The translations under genes were made by a program, and so were the position numbers. A stretch of DNA of 64,000 bases from contig NZ_RHLK01000003.1 of NCBI RefSeq assembly GCF_009757775.1, positions 62,001 to 126,000 of the forward strand, given 5' to 3'. Below are positions 1 to 7,063 of this stretch, piece by piece. Origin of the DNA: Paenibacillus lutrae (GTDB lineage Bacteria; Bacillota; Bacilli; Paenibacillales; NBRC-103111). Each line of letters starts with the position of its first letter. Positions within the stretch are counted from its first letter, which is position 1. The notes under the pieces were generated by a model. It was not told the origin of the DNA. It made no database searches and saw only the letters and a list, made by a program, of their open reading frames with translations.

Positions 1-153
1 TTTGTTTGCTGCTGCTGCAAGGCCTTTCTCACGAAGAAGTTCGCTAGCTTTCGACAAATCACCGTTTGCTTCATCCAGTGCTTTTTTGCAATCTAGCATA
101 CCGGCGCCTGTTTTTTCACGCAATTCTTTTACCATAGCTGCTGTAACTGCCAT
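1..153 (-). CDS. tsf: Elongation factor Ts, N-terminal part (runs off the window)
   Basis: EF-Ts is the guanine nucleotide exchange factor that recharges EF-Tu during translation elongation. The 51 visible residues begin [19 protein letters not shown] and continue with the family hallmark [13 protein letters not shown], which forms the UBA-like N-terminal domain. The ATG at 153 follows a GGAGGC-type ribosome binding site. The rest of the gene lies outside the window, so its integrity cannot be judged. It follows rpsB by about 100 bases containing a hairpin, the usual rpsB-tsf arrangement. Confidence 0.95.
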   Translation of the reverse strand, partial: MAVTAAMVKELREKTGAGMLDCKKALDEANGDLSKASELLREKGLAAAANK

Positions 154-184
154 TATAGGGGCCTCCCTAATTATCTAAGTATTT

Positions 185-231
185 TAAAAAAAGGGCGGTG
201 ATAGGCTCAAGCGCCTTCAGACCACCCTTTT
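185..231 (-). terminator. Hairpin with T-run between rpsB and tsf
   Basis: On the minus strand AAAGGGTGGT pairs with ATCACCGCCCTTT (one bulged base), enclosing an inner AGGC/GCCT stem, and is followed by seven T residues. It looks like an intrinsic terminator, probably leaky, that would lower tsf expression relative to rpsB. The stem is seen; partial read-through is inferred because tsf has no obvious promoter of its own. Confidence 0.65.
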
Positions 232-257
232 CCTGTTACGTTCGTTTTTTATGTCGA

Positions 258-956
258 TTAAGCGGTTGTTTGTTCGCCTTGGTTCGCTTCGATCACAGCA
301 TCAGCCATTTTACCGGTGAGCAGTTTCACTGCGCGAATCGCGTCGTCGTTACCCGGAATCACATAATCGATTTCATCCGGATCACAGTTAGTATCTACGA
401 TACCTACGATTGGAATACCAAGTTTGCGAGCTTCAGCAACAGCGATACGTTCTTTACGAGGATCAATGATGAACAAAGCGCTAGGCAGGCCTTTCATGCC
501 TTTGATGCCGCCGAGGAACTTATCAAGGCGATCTTTTTCTTTGTTCAGAATGATAACTTCTTTCTTAGGAAGAAGTTCGAACGTGCCATCCGCTTCCATC
601 TTCTCAAGCTCTTTCAGACGGTTGATACGCTTTTGGATCGTTTGGAAGTTAGTCAGCGTTCCGCCGAGCCAACGTTGGTTGATGTAGAACATGCCGCAAC
701 GTTCCGCTTCTTCTTTAACGGAATCTTGAGCTTGTTTCTTAGTACCTACGAACATGATCGTACCGTTCTCAGCTGAGACCGATTTAACGAAGTTGTAAGC
801 TTCCTCAACCTTTTTGACCGTTTTTTGTAGGTCGATAATGTAAATGCCGTTTCTTTCAGTGAAGATGTATTTGTCCATTTTCGGGTTCCAACGACGGGTC
901 TGGTGACCGAAGTGTACCCCAGCTTCTAAAAGCTGCTTCATGGAAATTACTGCCAT
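258..956 (-). CDS. rpsB: 30S ribosomal protein S2 (uS2)
   Basis: S2 sits at the head-body junction of the 30S subunit and is needed for S1/mRNA binding. The 232-residue product begins [18 protein letters not shown] and contains the family motifs [19 protein letters not shown] and [15 protein letters not shown] chose the ATG at 956, preceded by GGAGGTGTG, rather than an upstream in-frame start that would add 32 unrelated residues. Length is normal for Firmicutes S2 (about 230-250). It is transcribed separately from the flagellar operon: a terminator and a promoter lie in between. Confidence 0.97.
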   Translation of the reverse strand: MAVISMKQLLEAGVHFGHQTRRWNPKMDKYIFTERNGIYIIDLQKTVKKVEEAYNFVKSVSAENGTIMFVGTKKQAQDSVKEEAERCGMFYINQRWLGGTLTNFQTIQKRINRLKELEKMEADGTFELLPKKEVIILNKEKDRLDKFLGGIKGMKGLPSALFIIDPRKERIAVAEARKLGIPIVGIVDTNCDPDEIDYVIPGNDDAIRAVKLLTGKMADAVIEANQGEQTTA

Positions 957-1095
957 CCTCACACACCTCCTCAATAAAATGGTTTTTGGTCGTGCTCCTC
1001 CGCCGGCCGCATCTCCGCATAAAACTCGCTTCGCACAAGGCTTAGCAAGCACCGTTATCCGGATTAACCGACGTGTGTTATCAACACCGTCAATA

Positions 1096-1125
1096 ACTAT
1101 ACCACAACTCCTATAGAGGATGCAA
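1096..1125 (-). promoter_or_regulatory. Predicted SigA promoter for rpsB-tsf
   Basis: On the minus strand TTGCAT is followed after 18 bases by TATAGT, giving a transcript leader of roughly 130 bases before the rpsB ATG. It sits in the 299-base gap (957-1255) downstream of the flagellar operon terminator, where an rpsB promoter is expected. The rest of that gap contains nothing else I recognise. Confidence 0.55.
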
Positions 1126-1220
1126 CAACCTTTGGAGACAAGTTCCGCCAGTATTTTCAGCTAATTCGTATGTTCCTCCGGACATCGATATGCTGCTTTT
1201 GAAAGCCGCCTCATTAACTT

Positions 1221-1252
1221 AAAAAAGACCCGAGCCGGACGGCTGAGTCTTT
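1221..1252 (-). terminator. Intrinsic terminator ending the fla/che operon
   Basis: On the minus strand AAAGACTCAGCCG and CGGCTCGGGTCTTT pair around a short loop, followed by a T-run. It lies a few bases after the stop codon of the last gene of the flagellar cluster (stop at 1256), so it marks the operon's end and insulates rpsB. Confidence 0.85.
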
Positions 1253-1255
1253 GCA

Positions 1256-1765
1256 TTATTCGGGCTTGGTAATAAGATTCTGAATGAGTTCATCCAGTGT
1301 CGGGGTCCCTACGAATTTGTGGACACCGGATTTAATCTTCCCTGTCGCCTTTTTGGCAGCCATCGCTTGTTCAAAGCCCGCTTGATTCTGGACAAGACCG
1401 CTTATACTGACAATCTTCGCGACATTGCTGGACTGCATCCCCGGTGCAATATAAATCGCCGTAACTTGAGGCGGCTGAGGTGCCGGCGGTACCGCTGCCA
1501 ACTTGTCTTTCTCCAGCTGGAGTTGTTTCTGCAGCTCCTGGTCAAACTGTTCTTTCGTAAAGAGCACCTGGTTCTTGTCGAAAACTTGATAATAATTGCC
1601 CGCCTCTGTCTTAAGTTTATCTATATCCATCCCTTCAACAGAAACCGTCGTGCTTGTAGTCAGAGGCTGAACCGTCTGCTGGGCGGATACCATTAGTTGC
1701 AGAAGACCTGCACCTGTCATCATACCGATTCCAATGCCTAGGAGTAATGTTCTATTTAGTTTCAC
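1256..1765 (-). CDS. Small membrane-anchored protein with MltG/YceG-like domain
   Basis: 169 residues starting at a GTG (1765) preceded by AGGAGGACTC; upstream in-frame codons lack a ribosome binding site. An N-terminal hydrophobic helix (KLNRTLLLGIGIGMMTGAG) anchors it, followed by a Lys/Gln-rich stretch and a C-terminal domain. That domain (from YIAPGMQSSNVAKIVSISG to TPTLDELIQNLI) resembles the LysM-like segment of endolytic murein transglycosylases, with pattern IxPGxxxxxIAxxL, G-(I/L)-(V/I), FE, IKxGxxxxxxxxTLDELIxxL. The catalytic half of MltG is absent, so lytic activity is unlikely. A peptidoglycan- or membrane-associated accessory role is an inference. It overlaps the swrB-like gene by 14 bases and is the last gene of the fla/che operon. 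Confidence 0.75.
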   Translation of the reverse strand: MKLNRTLLLGIGIGMMTGAGLLQLMVSAQQTVQPLTTSTTVSVEGMDIDKLKTEAGNYYQVFDKNQVLFTKEQFDQELQKQLQLEKDKLAAVPPAPQPPQVTAIYIAPGMQSSNVAKIVSISGLVQNQAGFEQAMAAKKATGKIKSGVHKFVGTPTLDELIQNLITKPE

Positions 1766-2396
1766 GGGCAGAGTCCTCCTGTCTGGCAAGCTGCAGAATA
1801 AGCATGACCTCACCTTTGTTCATGCCAAACTGCTTGGCGATTTGCTCGGTCGATCTCCCTTTGCTGTACATCTCGAGAAGTTCTGCATATCTCAAGCGAA
1901 CAGATGCAACAGGGTCCACATTTGCTACGGCTTCTTCTGAAGCAGCAGCCGTGGACCAAATGGGTTCAACAGCTCCCGGCGAGTCCAAGCTGTGCGGCTT
2001 TGGATCCTCATGCCGCGCATCAACCGGCATCTTAATACCGGCGGATGTAAAGACGGCGGATTGCCCCCGGCTGGCCGATGCTTGAGACGCAGCCAGTTGA
2101 TCAGCCGCGGGTACGGGTGCAGCCGGTTCTCTCCGCTGCTGTTCCAGCACCTCAAGTCTTGCATGGAGTTTGGCCACTTCAATCTGATGTTCCTGTTTTG
2201 TATTTTTAAATAACTCAATCAGTGCGTTGTTCTGTTCTTCCAAGTCAGACGCAAAACTATCCATCGTTTCTTCCATTTCACGGACAAGTTCTTTAGATCC
2301 GCCGGCTTCGCCGTTCTTGCTCCGGGACCTCGGAATTAGCCCGGCAAATACAACAATAACCAGTCCTAAGAGTGCAATCATCATCCACGGTGCCAT
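1752..2396 (-). CDS. swrB: SwrB-like protein (membrane anchor, coiled coil, C-terminal HTH)
   Basis: 214 residues: an N-terminal membrane helix (MMIALLGLVIVVFAGLIP), a charged coiled coil (about residues 38-90, ELVREMEETMDSF onward), a low-complexity linker, and a C-terminal helix-turn-helix-like segment (YSKGRSTEQIAKQFGMNKGE). The same architecture and position (after sigD, before rpsB) occur in B. subtilis SwrB/YlxL, which promotes hook-basal body maturation and full SigD activity. Sequence identity outside the HTH is not obvious, so the symbol rests on architecture plus synteny. It starts after an AGGTGA site; Met5 and Met6 are alternative starts. Confidence 0.7.
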   Translation of the reverse strand: MAPWMMIALLGLVIVVFAGLIPRSRSKNGEAGGSKELVREMEETMDSFASDLEEQNNALIELFKNTKQEHQIEVAKLHARLEVLEQQRREPAAPVPAADQLAASQASASRGQSAVFTSAGIKMPVDARHEDPKPHSLDSPGAVEPIWSTAAASEEAVANVDPVASVRLRYAELLEMYSKGRSTEQIAKQFGMNKGEVMLILQLARQEDSARETK

Positions 2397-2442
2397 ATAT
2401 ACTCACCTGCACTTTCCACTTCAAAGCATTTATACCTGCTGT

Positions 2443-2763
2443 TTACAAACTATAGTCGATATGAGAGCCTTTATACGGATGTACGGCTTTCACAGGCTGC
2501 GCTTCCTCTACCTGTCTTTCTTTTGCAGACTTATTGCCGTTATGACCGCTGCCATTATTCGGGTGCCCCTCTTTTCTTACATGTACTTCATCTGTATCCG
2601 ATATCCGCTCGCTTGATCTGCGGCTGCGTTCCGCCTTCTTTTCGGCTTCAGCCCCAAGCAGCGCCTGATCCATTTCGGGTTTATGGTTCAGCATCTGCTG
2701 GCGGATTCCAGCTTCATCGTTTTTATGTATAGCAAACTGCAGATCGATGGCTTTCATATCCAT
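2443..2763 (-). CDS. Small hydrophilic protein of unknown function in fla/che operon
   Basis: 106 residues, very polar, no membrane segment. The N-terminal part (MDMKAIDLQFAIHKNDEAG, then QQMLNHKPEMDQAL) looks structured and family-like. The C-terminal half is rich in Lys, Arg, Ser, Asn and His and probably disordered. An excellent AAGGAGGAATCC ribosome binding site precedes the ATG, supporting real translation. It lies between the FapA-domain gene and the swrB-like gene, so a motility-linked role is inferred from context only. I do not recognise a named family. Confidence 0.7.
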   Translation of the reverse strand: MDMKAIDLQFAIHKNDEAGIRQQMLNHKPEMDQALLGAEAEKKAERSRRSSERISDTDEVHVRKEGHPNNGSGHNGNKSAKERQVEEAQPVKAVHPYKGSHIDYSL

Positions 2764-2810
2764 ATGAGGATTCCTCCTTAGCTGCTGCAGGAATTATATC
2801 TGGCCCTGTG

Positions 2811-4247
2811 TTATCTGGGCGTGTAAGTCCCAAAACCAATATCCCCCGCCGTAAAATGGAACACAACGCGGTTCATTGGATCTTTAATGAATTTGGTATA
2901 GCGGCCAATGACGATTTTGGCACCGCCATAAATAGTCGAAATCACTTCGACTCTGGCACGGTCGCTATCCTCCAGGGACTTTTCAATCTCGTAAACCCGT
3001 TCTCTTAATTCTTTATGTTCTTCGTTCGCCTGTTTTTTAGTATGATTCAGCTTAATTCGCAGCGCTACTTTGTCAGGTGACAGCTGGCCGGATGCAGCCA
3101 ACTGATCCAGTAAAATAAGAGCCTTGTCCGTTTTTGAACGGTTCTCTGTGATCTCCATGAGCTGGGAACGAAGCTGAATCAGTTCATTGCGCAGTTCGGG
3201 CAGTACGCCGACTTCAATAATGGTGGTATTGGACAGCGAATTACCTACCGTACGTGCTATCACTTTTTCCCCTGCCTGAACTGTACCTCCTACAATTAAC
3301 CCCTTAGGACCGTTACACGAAATCACTTTTCCTGCGCGGATTGTAGAATGCATAATACTTTGCGAAACCGCAATTATTTCCCCCGCTTCCACAATGGCAT
3401 CTTGTATAAATGAAGTTTTCACATTCTTGCCGGCACGGATTAATGCTTTATTGCGGCCGACTATGCCCGCTGTAATATCAATAGAGCCGCTAGCCTCGAG
3501 TTCGGCAGCTTCCACGCCGCCGATAATTCGGATATCGCCGGAGGCTTTGATTTTGAAGCCCGGGCTTACATTCCCCCGAATAACCACCGTACCGACGAAA
3601 TCGATGTTACCTGTCCGGTAGTCCACATCCCCATTGACTTCATATACAGGAAAGACGTTAACCTTATTCCGGTCGGTATAAGTAACCAAACCGTCTATCG
3701 CAGCATAAATGGCCGTTTCTTCGGCATCTGTGACGACATTTTTGCCGAGTTTAAAACGCGCTTCTTTACCCGAACGCGTCGGAATCTCTTCGCCTGTAAC
3801 GGCTCTGCCCGGCGTTCCGGCAGTTGGAGGAATCTTTTTACCGATCAGCTGGCCTTTTTTGACGTTGTTTAAGGTCGATACTTCTTTAAAATCCACACGG
3901 CCATCTTCCGTTTCCAACGGCTTGCCTGTGTTATTATTCGTCTCAAAGAGATAGGCGATGTAACCGTCCTTGCCCTGAACAGGAGGCGTCCCCCGTGCAA
4001 TAACCGTTTCACTCAGCAAATACGCTTCCGGATTAACCGCGACACGAAGTATAACCTCACTGTCGAGACCGTGGACAATACTGTTCGCGCGTGCTAACCC
4101 GTGCAGTTCATCTGGTGTTACATGAAAATCTTCCCGAACGTCCGAAAATTTAAGCAGAGAAGTTAACTTGTCATCGGAGACGGATATGTTAATTACCTGA
4201 TCTAATTCCAAAATCCGATCCATCAAAATCGACAACCTTTCCGACAT
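2811..4247 (-). CDS. FapA-domain (DUF342) polymer-forming protein
   Basis: 478 residues. An N-terminal domain (about 1-85) precedes a FapA core with the family signatures VARGTPPVQGKDGYI, GKKIPPTAGTPGRAVTGEEI and YRTGNIDFVGTVVIRGNV. Then comes a right-handed beta-helix-like stretch (roughly 200-325: GSIDITAGIVG, AGKNVKTSFIQDA, GLIVGGTVQAGE) and a C-terminal coiled coil with a short beta tail. FapA proteins are polymer-forming; some act in flagellar regulation in other bacteria. Position four bases after sigD suggests translational coupling. The start is uncertain: the ATG at 4247 lacks a clear ribosome binding site, while Met9 (4223) follows GAAAGG at a long spacing. Confidence 0.8.
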   Translation of the reverse strand: MSERLSILMDRILELDQVINISVSDDKLTSLLKFSDVREDFHVTPDELHGLARANSIVHGLDSEVILRVAVNPEAYLLSETVIARGTPPVQGKDGYIAYLFETNNNTGKPLETEDGRVDFKEVSTLNNVKKGQLIGKKIPPTAGTPGRAVTGEEIPTRSGKEARFKLGKNVVTDAEETAIYAAIDGLVTYTDRNKVNVFPVYEVNGDVDYRTGNIDFVGTVVIRGNVSPGFKIKASGDIRIIGGVEAAELEASGSIDITAGIVGRNKALIRAGKNVKTSFIQDAIVEAGEIIAVSQSIMHSTIRAGKVISCNGPKGLIVGGTVQAGEKVIARTVGNSLSNTTIIEVGVLPELRNELIQLRSQLMEITENRSKTDKALILLDQLAASGQLSPDKVALRIKLNHTKKQANEEHKELRERVYEIEKSLEDSDRARVEVISTIYGGAKIVIGRYTKFIKDPMNRVVFHFTAGDIGFGTYTPR

Positions 4248-4250
4248 CGA

Positions 4251-5033
4251 TTATTTTTCAAAAAGTTGAACTTTATAACGACTTAAAGCACCTCTCAAAC
4301 GAAGCATCGCTTTGGAATGCAGCTGAGATATTCTAGAGGGAGATAAACTCATAACCTCCGCAATCTCACTCAGGGACAGCTCTTCAAAATAAAACAGGGA
4401 AACCACGATGCGTTCTTTTTCCGTTAAACGTTCTATTGCACGTGACAAGGTTTCTTTCAGGTAAAATTCATTGACGGTAAATTCCGGATTTTTGGCACGT
4501 TCATCTACCAGAAGAGATAAACGTGTCTCTGACTCTTCTTCCCGGATAGGCTCATCTATGGATGTAATGGAAGTTACCGCAATTTCCTGCAGCATGTGTT
4601 GAAACTCATCTTCCGTCACTTGGAGGTAATCGCTAATTTCAGAATCTGACACGCTCCGCAAATATTTTTGCTCTAATTTCTGATACGCCTCTTCAATCTT
4701 CTTGGCCTTCTCTCGAACAGAACGGGGAACCCAGTCTCCTTGTCTTAATCCGTCAATGATTGCACCACGAATTCTCCACGAAGCATACGTTTCGAATTGA
4801 AGACCGCGTTCGTAATCAAACTTCTCAACCGCATCGATGAGACCCATGATCCCAAAGCTGCCCAAGTCTTCCTTGGAAACGTTCTTTGGAAGGCCTATGG
4901 CCAACCGCCCTGATACATATTCAACTAGGGGCAGGTACGTTTCGATCAGAATCTGCTTGGCATCTTTTGAACCCGCTTGTTTCCACTGCCTCCAAGTTTC
5001 AAAATGGGCCAGATTCGGTTTTTTTTCAATCAT
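4251..5033 (-). CDS. sigD: Motility RNA polymerase sigma factor SigD (FliA family)
   Basis: 260 residues, the normal size for this sigma-28 family. Region 2 includes NVSKEDLGSFGIMGLIDAVE and FETYASWRIRGAIIDGLR; region 3 is around DWVPRSVREKAKKIE; region 4 ends with the helix-turn-helix LSLSEIAEVMSLSPSRISQL. It directs transcription of flagellin, autolysin and chemoreceptor genes and is normally held by the anti-sigma factor FlgM, which is not in this window. Being near the end of the very long fla/che operon fits B. subtilis, where distance from the promoter affects SigD dose and cell-to-cell heterogeneity. Confidence 0.96.
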   Translation of the reverse strand: MIEKKPNLAHFETWRQWKQAGSKDAKQILIETYLPLVEYVSGRLAIGLPKNVSKEDLGSFGIMGLIDAVEKFDYERGLQFETYASWRIRGAIIDGLRQGDWVPRSVREKAKKIEEAYQKLEQKYLRSVSDSEISDYLQVTEDEFQHMLQEIAVTSITSIDEPIREEESETRLSLLVDERAKNPEFTVNEFYLKETLSRAIERLTEKERIVVSLFYFEELSLSEIAEVMSLSPSRISQLHSKAMLRLRGALSRYKVQLFEK

Positions 5034-5047
5034 GGCAGTTCACCGTC

Positions 5048-5461
5048 CTATTCTTCAGACATTTGTCTCAGGGCTCTAACTGACTGCTCCGTATCAGGCT
5101 GCTTCCGGGTAACGAGTTTAGGCGGCGCCAGCGGTGCAAATCCGTCTTCTTCTCTAGCTGTCGAGTCGGTTGTGGGGATAGCGGCCTCATCCGGAGTAGA
5201 CAGGTCCAGATGCTGTCCTACTTTGTTCTCATCCAGCGGTTCCCCAGGCTGTTCAGTCGGGTCCACTGCAGGTGCTGCCCCCATCGCGGAAACAAGGTTT
5301 ATAATGAAGCGAAAAATAAAAGTAAGTATAAAAAGGATAACGAAACTATAGAAACTCCGAAGCAGAGTCGTCTGCCATACGTTGTCAGAGAAGGACAGAA
5401 AAAAAGTAAAAATGAACGAGGCTGCACCAACAATAAAATTCCAACGAAGATTACCTACCAT
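5048..5461 (-). CDS. Two-helix membrane protein of unknown function between cheD and sigD
   Basis: 137 residues with two predicted membrane segments near the N-terminus (about residues 8-23, FIVGAASFIFTFFLS, and 34-56, SFYSFVILFILTFIFRFIIN) separated by a very short loop. An acidic, Pro/Thr-rich cytoplasmic tail of about 75 residues follows. The start follows AAAGGAATTG. The stop codon of cheD is two bases upstream, so the two genes are translationally close. B. subtilis has no gene between cheD and sigD, so this is an addition to that order. I do not recognise the family. Confidence 0.75.
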   Translation of the reverse strand: MVGNLRWNFIVGAASFIFTFFLSFSDNVWQTTLLRSFYSFVILFILTFIFRFIINLVSAMGAAPAVDPTEQPGEPLDENKVGQHLDLSTPDEAAIPTTDSTAREEDGFAPLAPPKLVTRKQPDTEQSVRALRQMSEE

Positions 5462-5463
5462 GG

Positions 5464-5958
5464 CTACAATTCCTTTATTCCCTGCAAGACACTCCGGATC
5501 GTAAGAGCTCCGCTGTCGCAGTTTAATTCGATCGTTCTTCCGTAGTTCCCGCCTGTGTCTTCACCTTTAATTCCAATATGGTACCGGATCAGCATGGCTT
5601 TGCAAGATTCTACATTACGCGGCCCAATTCTCATCGTATCGCTGCTGCCCGCAAAGGCGAACATTTGCGCCCCTCCTGCCAGTTTCGCTTCCATGCGTGT
5701 GATCGAGGCGCCGAGCAGGGTCATCCGTTCGATCAATTCCGGAATGGCGGTATTCGCATACTTCGCAATGTTGAGTGAGCCTTCACGGGCGATGTCCGAT
5801 GTCGGAAGCATGACATGAGCCATCCCTCCGATCTTGGCGACACCGTCAAAAAGTGTGAGACCAACGCAGGAACCCAGTCCGGTCGTTTTTAAGACGCCTT
5901 CCTGTGTGCCTACATTTAAATCCGCCATACCGACTTTAATGATCGTTTGTTGAATCAT
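5464..5958 (-). CDS. cheD: Chemoreceptor glutamine deamidase CheD
   Basis: CheD deamidates glutamines in chemoreceptors and stimulates the phosphatase CheC. The 164-residue protein carries the conserved TTGLGSCVGLTLFD (catalytic Cys of the papain-like fold), GGMAHVMLP (catalytic His) and the AKLAGGAQMF motif. It overlaps the end of cheC by four bases (ATGA), consistent with coupled production of the CheC-CheD pair. Confidence 0.96.
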   Translation of the reverse strand: MIQQTIIKVGMADLNVGTQEGVLKTTGLGSCVGLTLFDGVAKIGGMAHVMLPTSDIAREGSLNIAKYANTAIPELIERMTLLGASITRMEAKLAGGAQMFAFAGSSDTMRIGPRNVESCKAMLIRYHIGIKGEDTGGNYGRTIELNCDSGALTIRSVLQGIKEL

Positions 5959-6575
5959 AGGCTTTCTACCCCTAGTGCCGCAAATAATTTCCCGAATGAC
6001 TCCGGATCCGGAATAAGAAAGAAATGTCCCTGAACTTCCTCGGAACCTTCCAGAAATTTCGTGTCGATCAAGAGAGCCTGGTCCCCCATCTCACCGAACT
6101 GCAGGAGTCCGTAGCTAAGAATAGCGCCTGCCATATCAATGGCTAATGCCGGAACCGTCGGATACATCGTTAAACGGGTGAAATCAGCCAAGGATGATAA
6201 ATAGGAACCCGCTAAAATGTTGCCGATTTCGTTCAGAGCAGATAACTCCAGTTCGCTGTAATCCCCGTTATCCGATAGATCCATTCCGATCAGCTTGGAC
6301 AGCATATTCCTTGCCGATTCAAGATTCAGAATAAAAAACATGTTACCGGGCGCTTCTCCGACCACCCGAAGAAAGATGGCAAGCACGACTTCCTCGGCAC
6401 CGCCGACAATGTCAGGAATTTCTTCAAACGGCAGCACCACCACTTTCGGAACAAGCATATCAACCGGTTTGTCCAATAGAGTAGAGAGAGCAGTAGCCGC
6501 ATGGCCGGCACCGATATTACCGATTTCTTTCAGTACATCTAATTGATAATCTGCTAGTCCCTTTATGGTATCCAC
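5955..6575 (-). CDS. cheC: CheY-P phosphatase CheC
   Basis: CheC dephosphorylates CheY-P and is activated by CheD. The 206 residues contain the two active-site motifs of the CheC/FliY/CheX family: LKEIGNIGAGHAATALS (residues about 15-31) and LSALNEIGNILAGSYLSSLA, each with the expected Glu/Asn pair. It starts with GTG after GAGGCTTG. Here, as in B. subtilis, it works with a second phosphatase, FliY, encoded earlier in the same operon. Confidence 0.95.
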   Translation of the reverse strand: MDTIKGLADYQLDVLKEIGNIGAGHAATALSTLLDKPVDMLVPKVVVLPFEEIPDIVGGAEEVVLAIFLRVVGEAPGNMFFILNLESARNMLSKLIGMDLSDNGDYSELELSALNEIGNILAGSYLSSLADFTRLTMYPTVPALAIDMAGAILSYGLLQFGEMGDQALLIDTKFLEGSEEVQGHFFLIPDPESFGKLFAALGVESL

Positions 6576-6579
6576 TCGA

Positions 6580-7041
6580 TCAAGCCTCGATTTTTTCGAG
6601 TTGCATGATTTCGTCTTTATTCAGCACTTCATTAAGATTCATGAGAACCAGCAGACGTTCATCGCCGATTTTGGCTATCCCGTGCAGATACTTCGCTTTA
6701 ATTCCCCCAACAACCTCGGGAGGATTCTCAATGCTGTCTTCATTGAGGTCGATAACATCGTTCGCTGAGTCTACAACAAGTCCTACTTCTATATCATTGA
6801 CGGCTACGATAATTATTCTCGTATTCTCGGTATAAGAAGATTCCGGCAGCCCGAAGCGTGAACGAAGATCGATAATCGGCACCACCACACCGCGCAAATT
6901 AATAACTCCTTTAACAAAAACAGGTGTTTTGGGTACGCGTGTCATCGGCTGCATCCGCTCAATTGTTTTGACCTTATCTACTTCTACGCCGTATTCTTCA
7001 TGGGCCAGTGCAAATACAATAATTTTCTTGTCTTCAGCCAT
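6580..7041 (-). CDS. cheW: Chemotaxis coupling protein CheW
   Basis: CheW is an SH3-like adaptor that couples chemoreceptors to the kinase CheA. The 153-residue protein shows IIVFALAHEEYGVEVDKVKTI, the MTRVPKTPVFVKGVINLRG core and VVPIIDLRSRFGLP, all typical. It lies between cheA and cheC; a ribosome binding site GGAGGCAATTCC precedes the ATG. Confidence 0.96.
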   Translation of the reverse strand: MAEDKKIIVFALAHEEYGVEVDKVKTIERMQPMTRVPKTPVFVKGVINLRGVVVPIIDLRSRFGLPESSYTENTRIIIVAVNDIEVGLVVDSANDVIDLNEDSIENPPEVVGGIKAKYLHGIAKIGDERLLVLMNLNEVLNKDEIMQLEKIEA

Positions 7042-7063
7042 TGGAATTGCCTCCCTGTATAGG

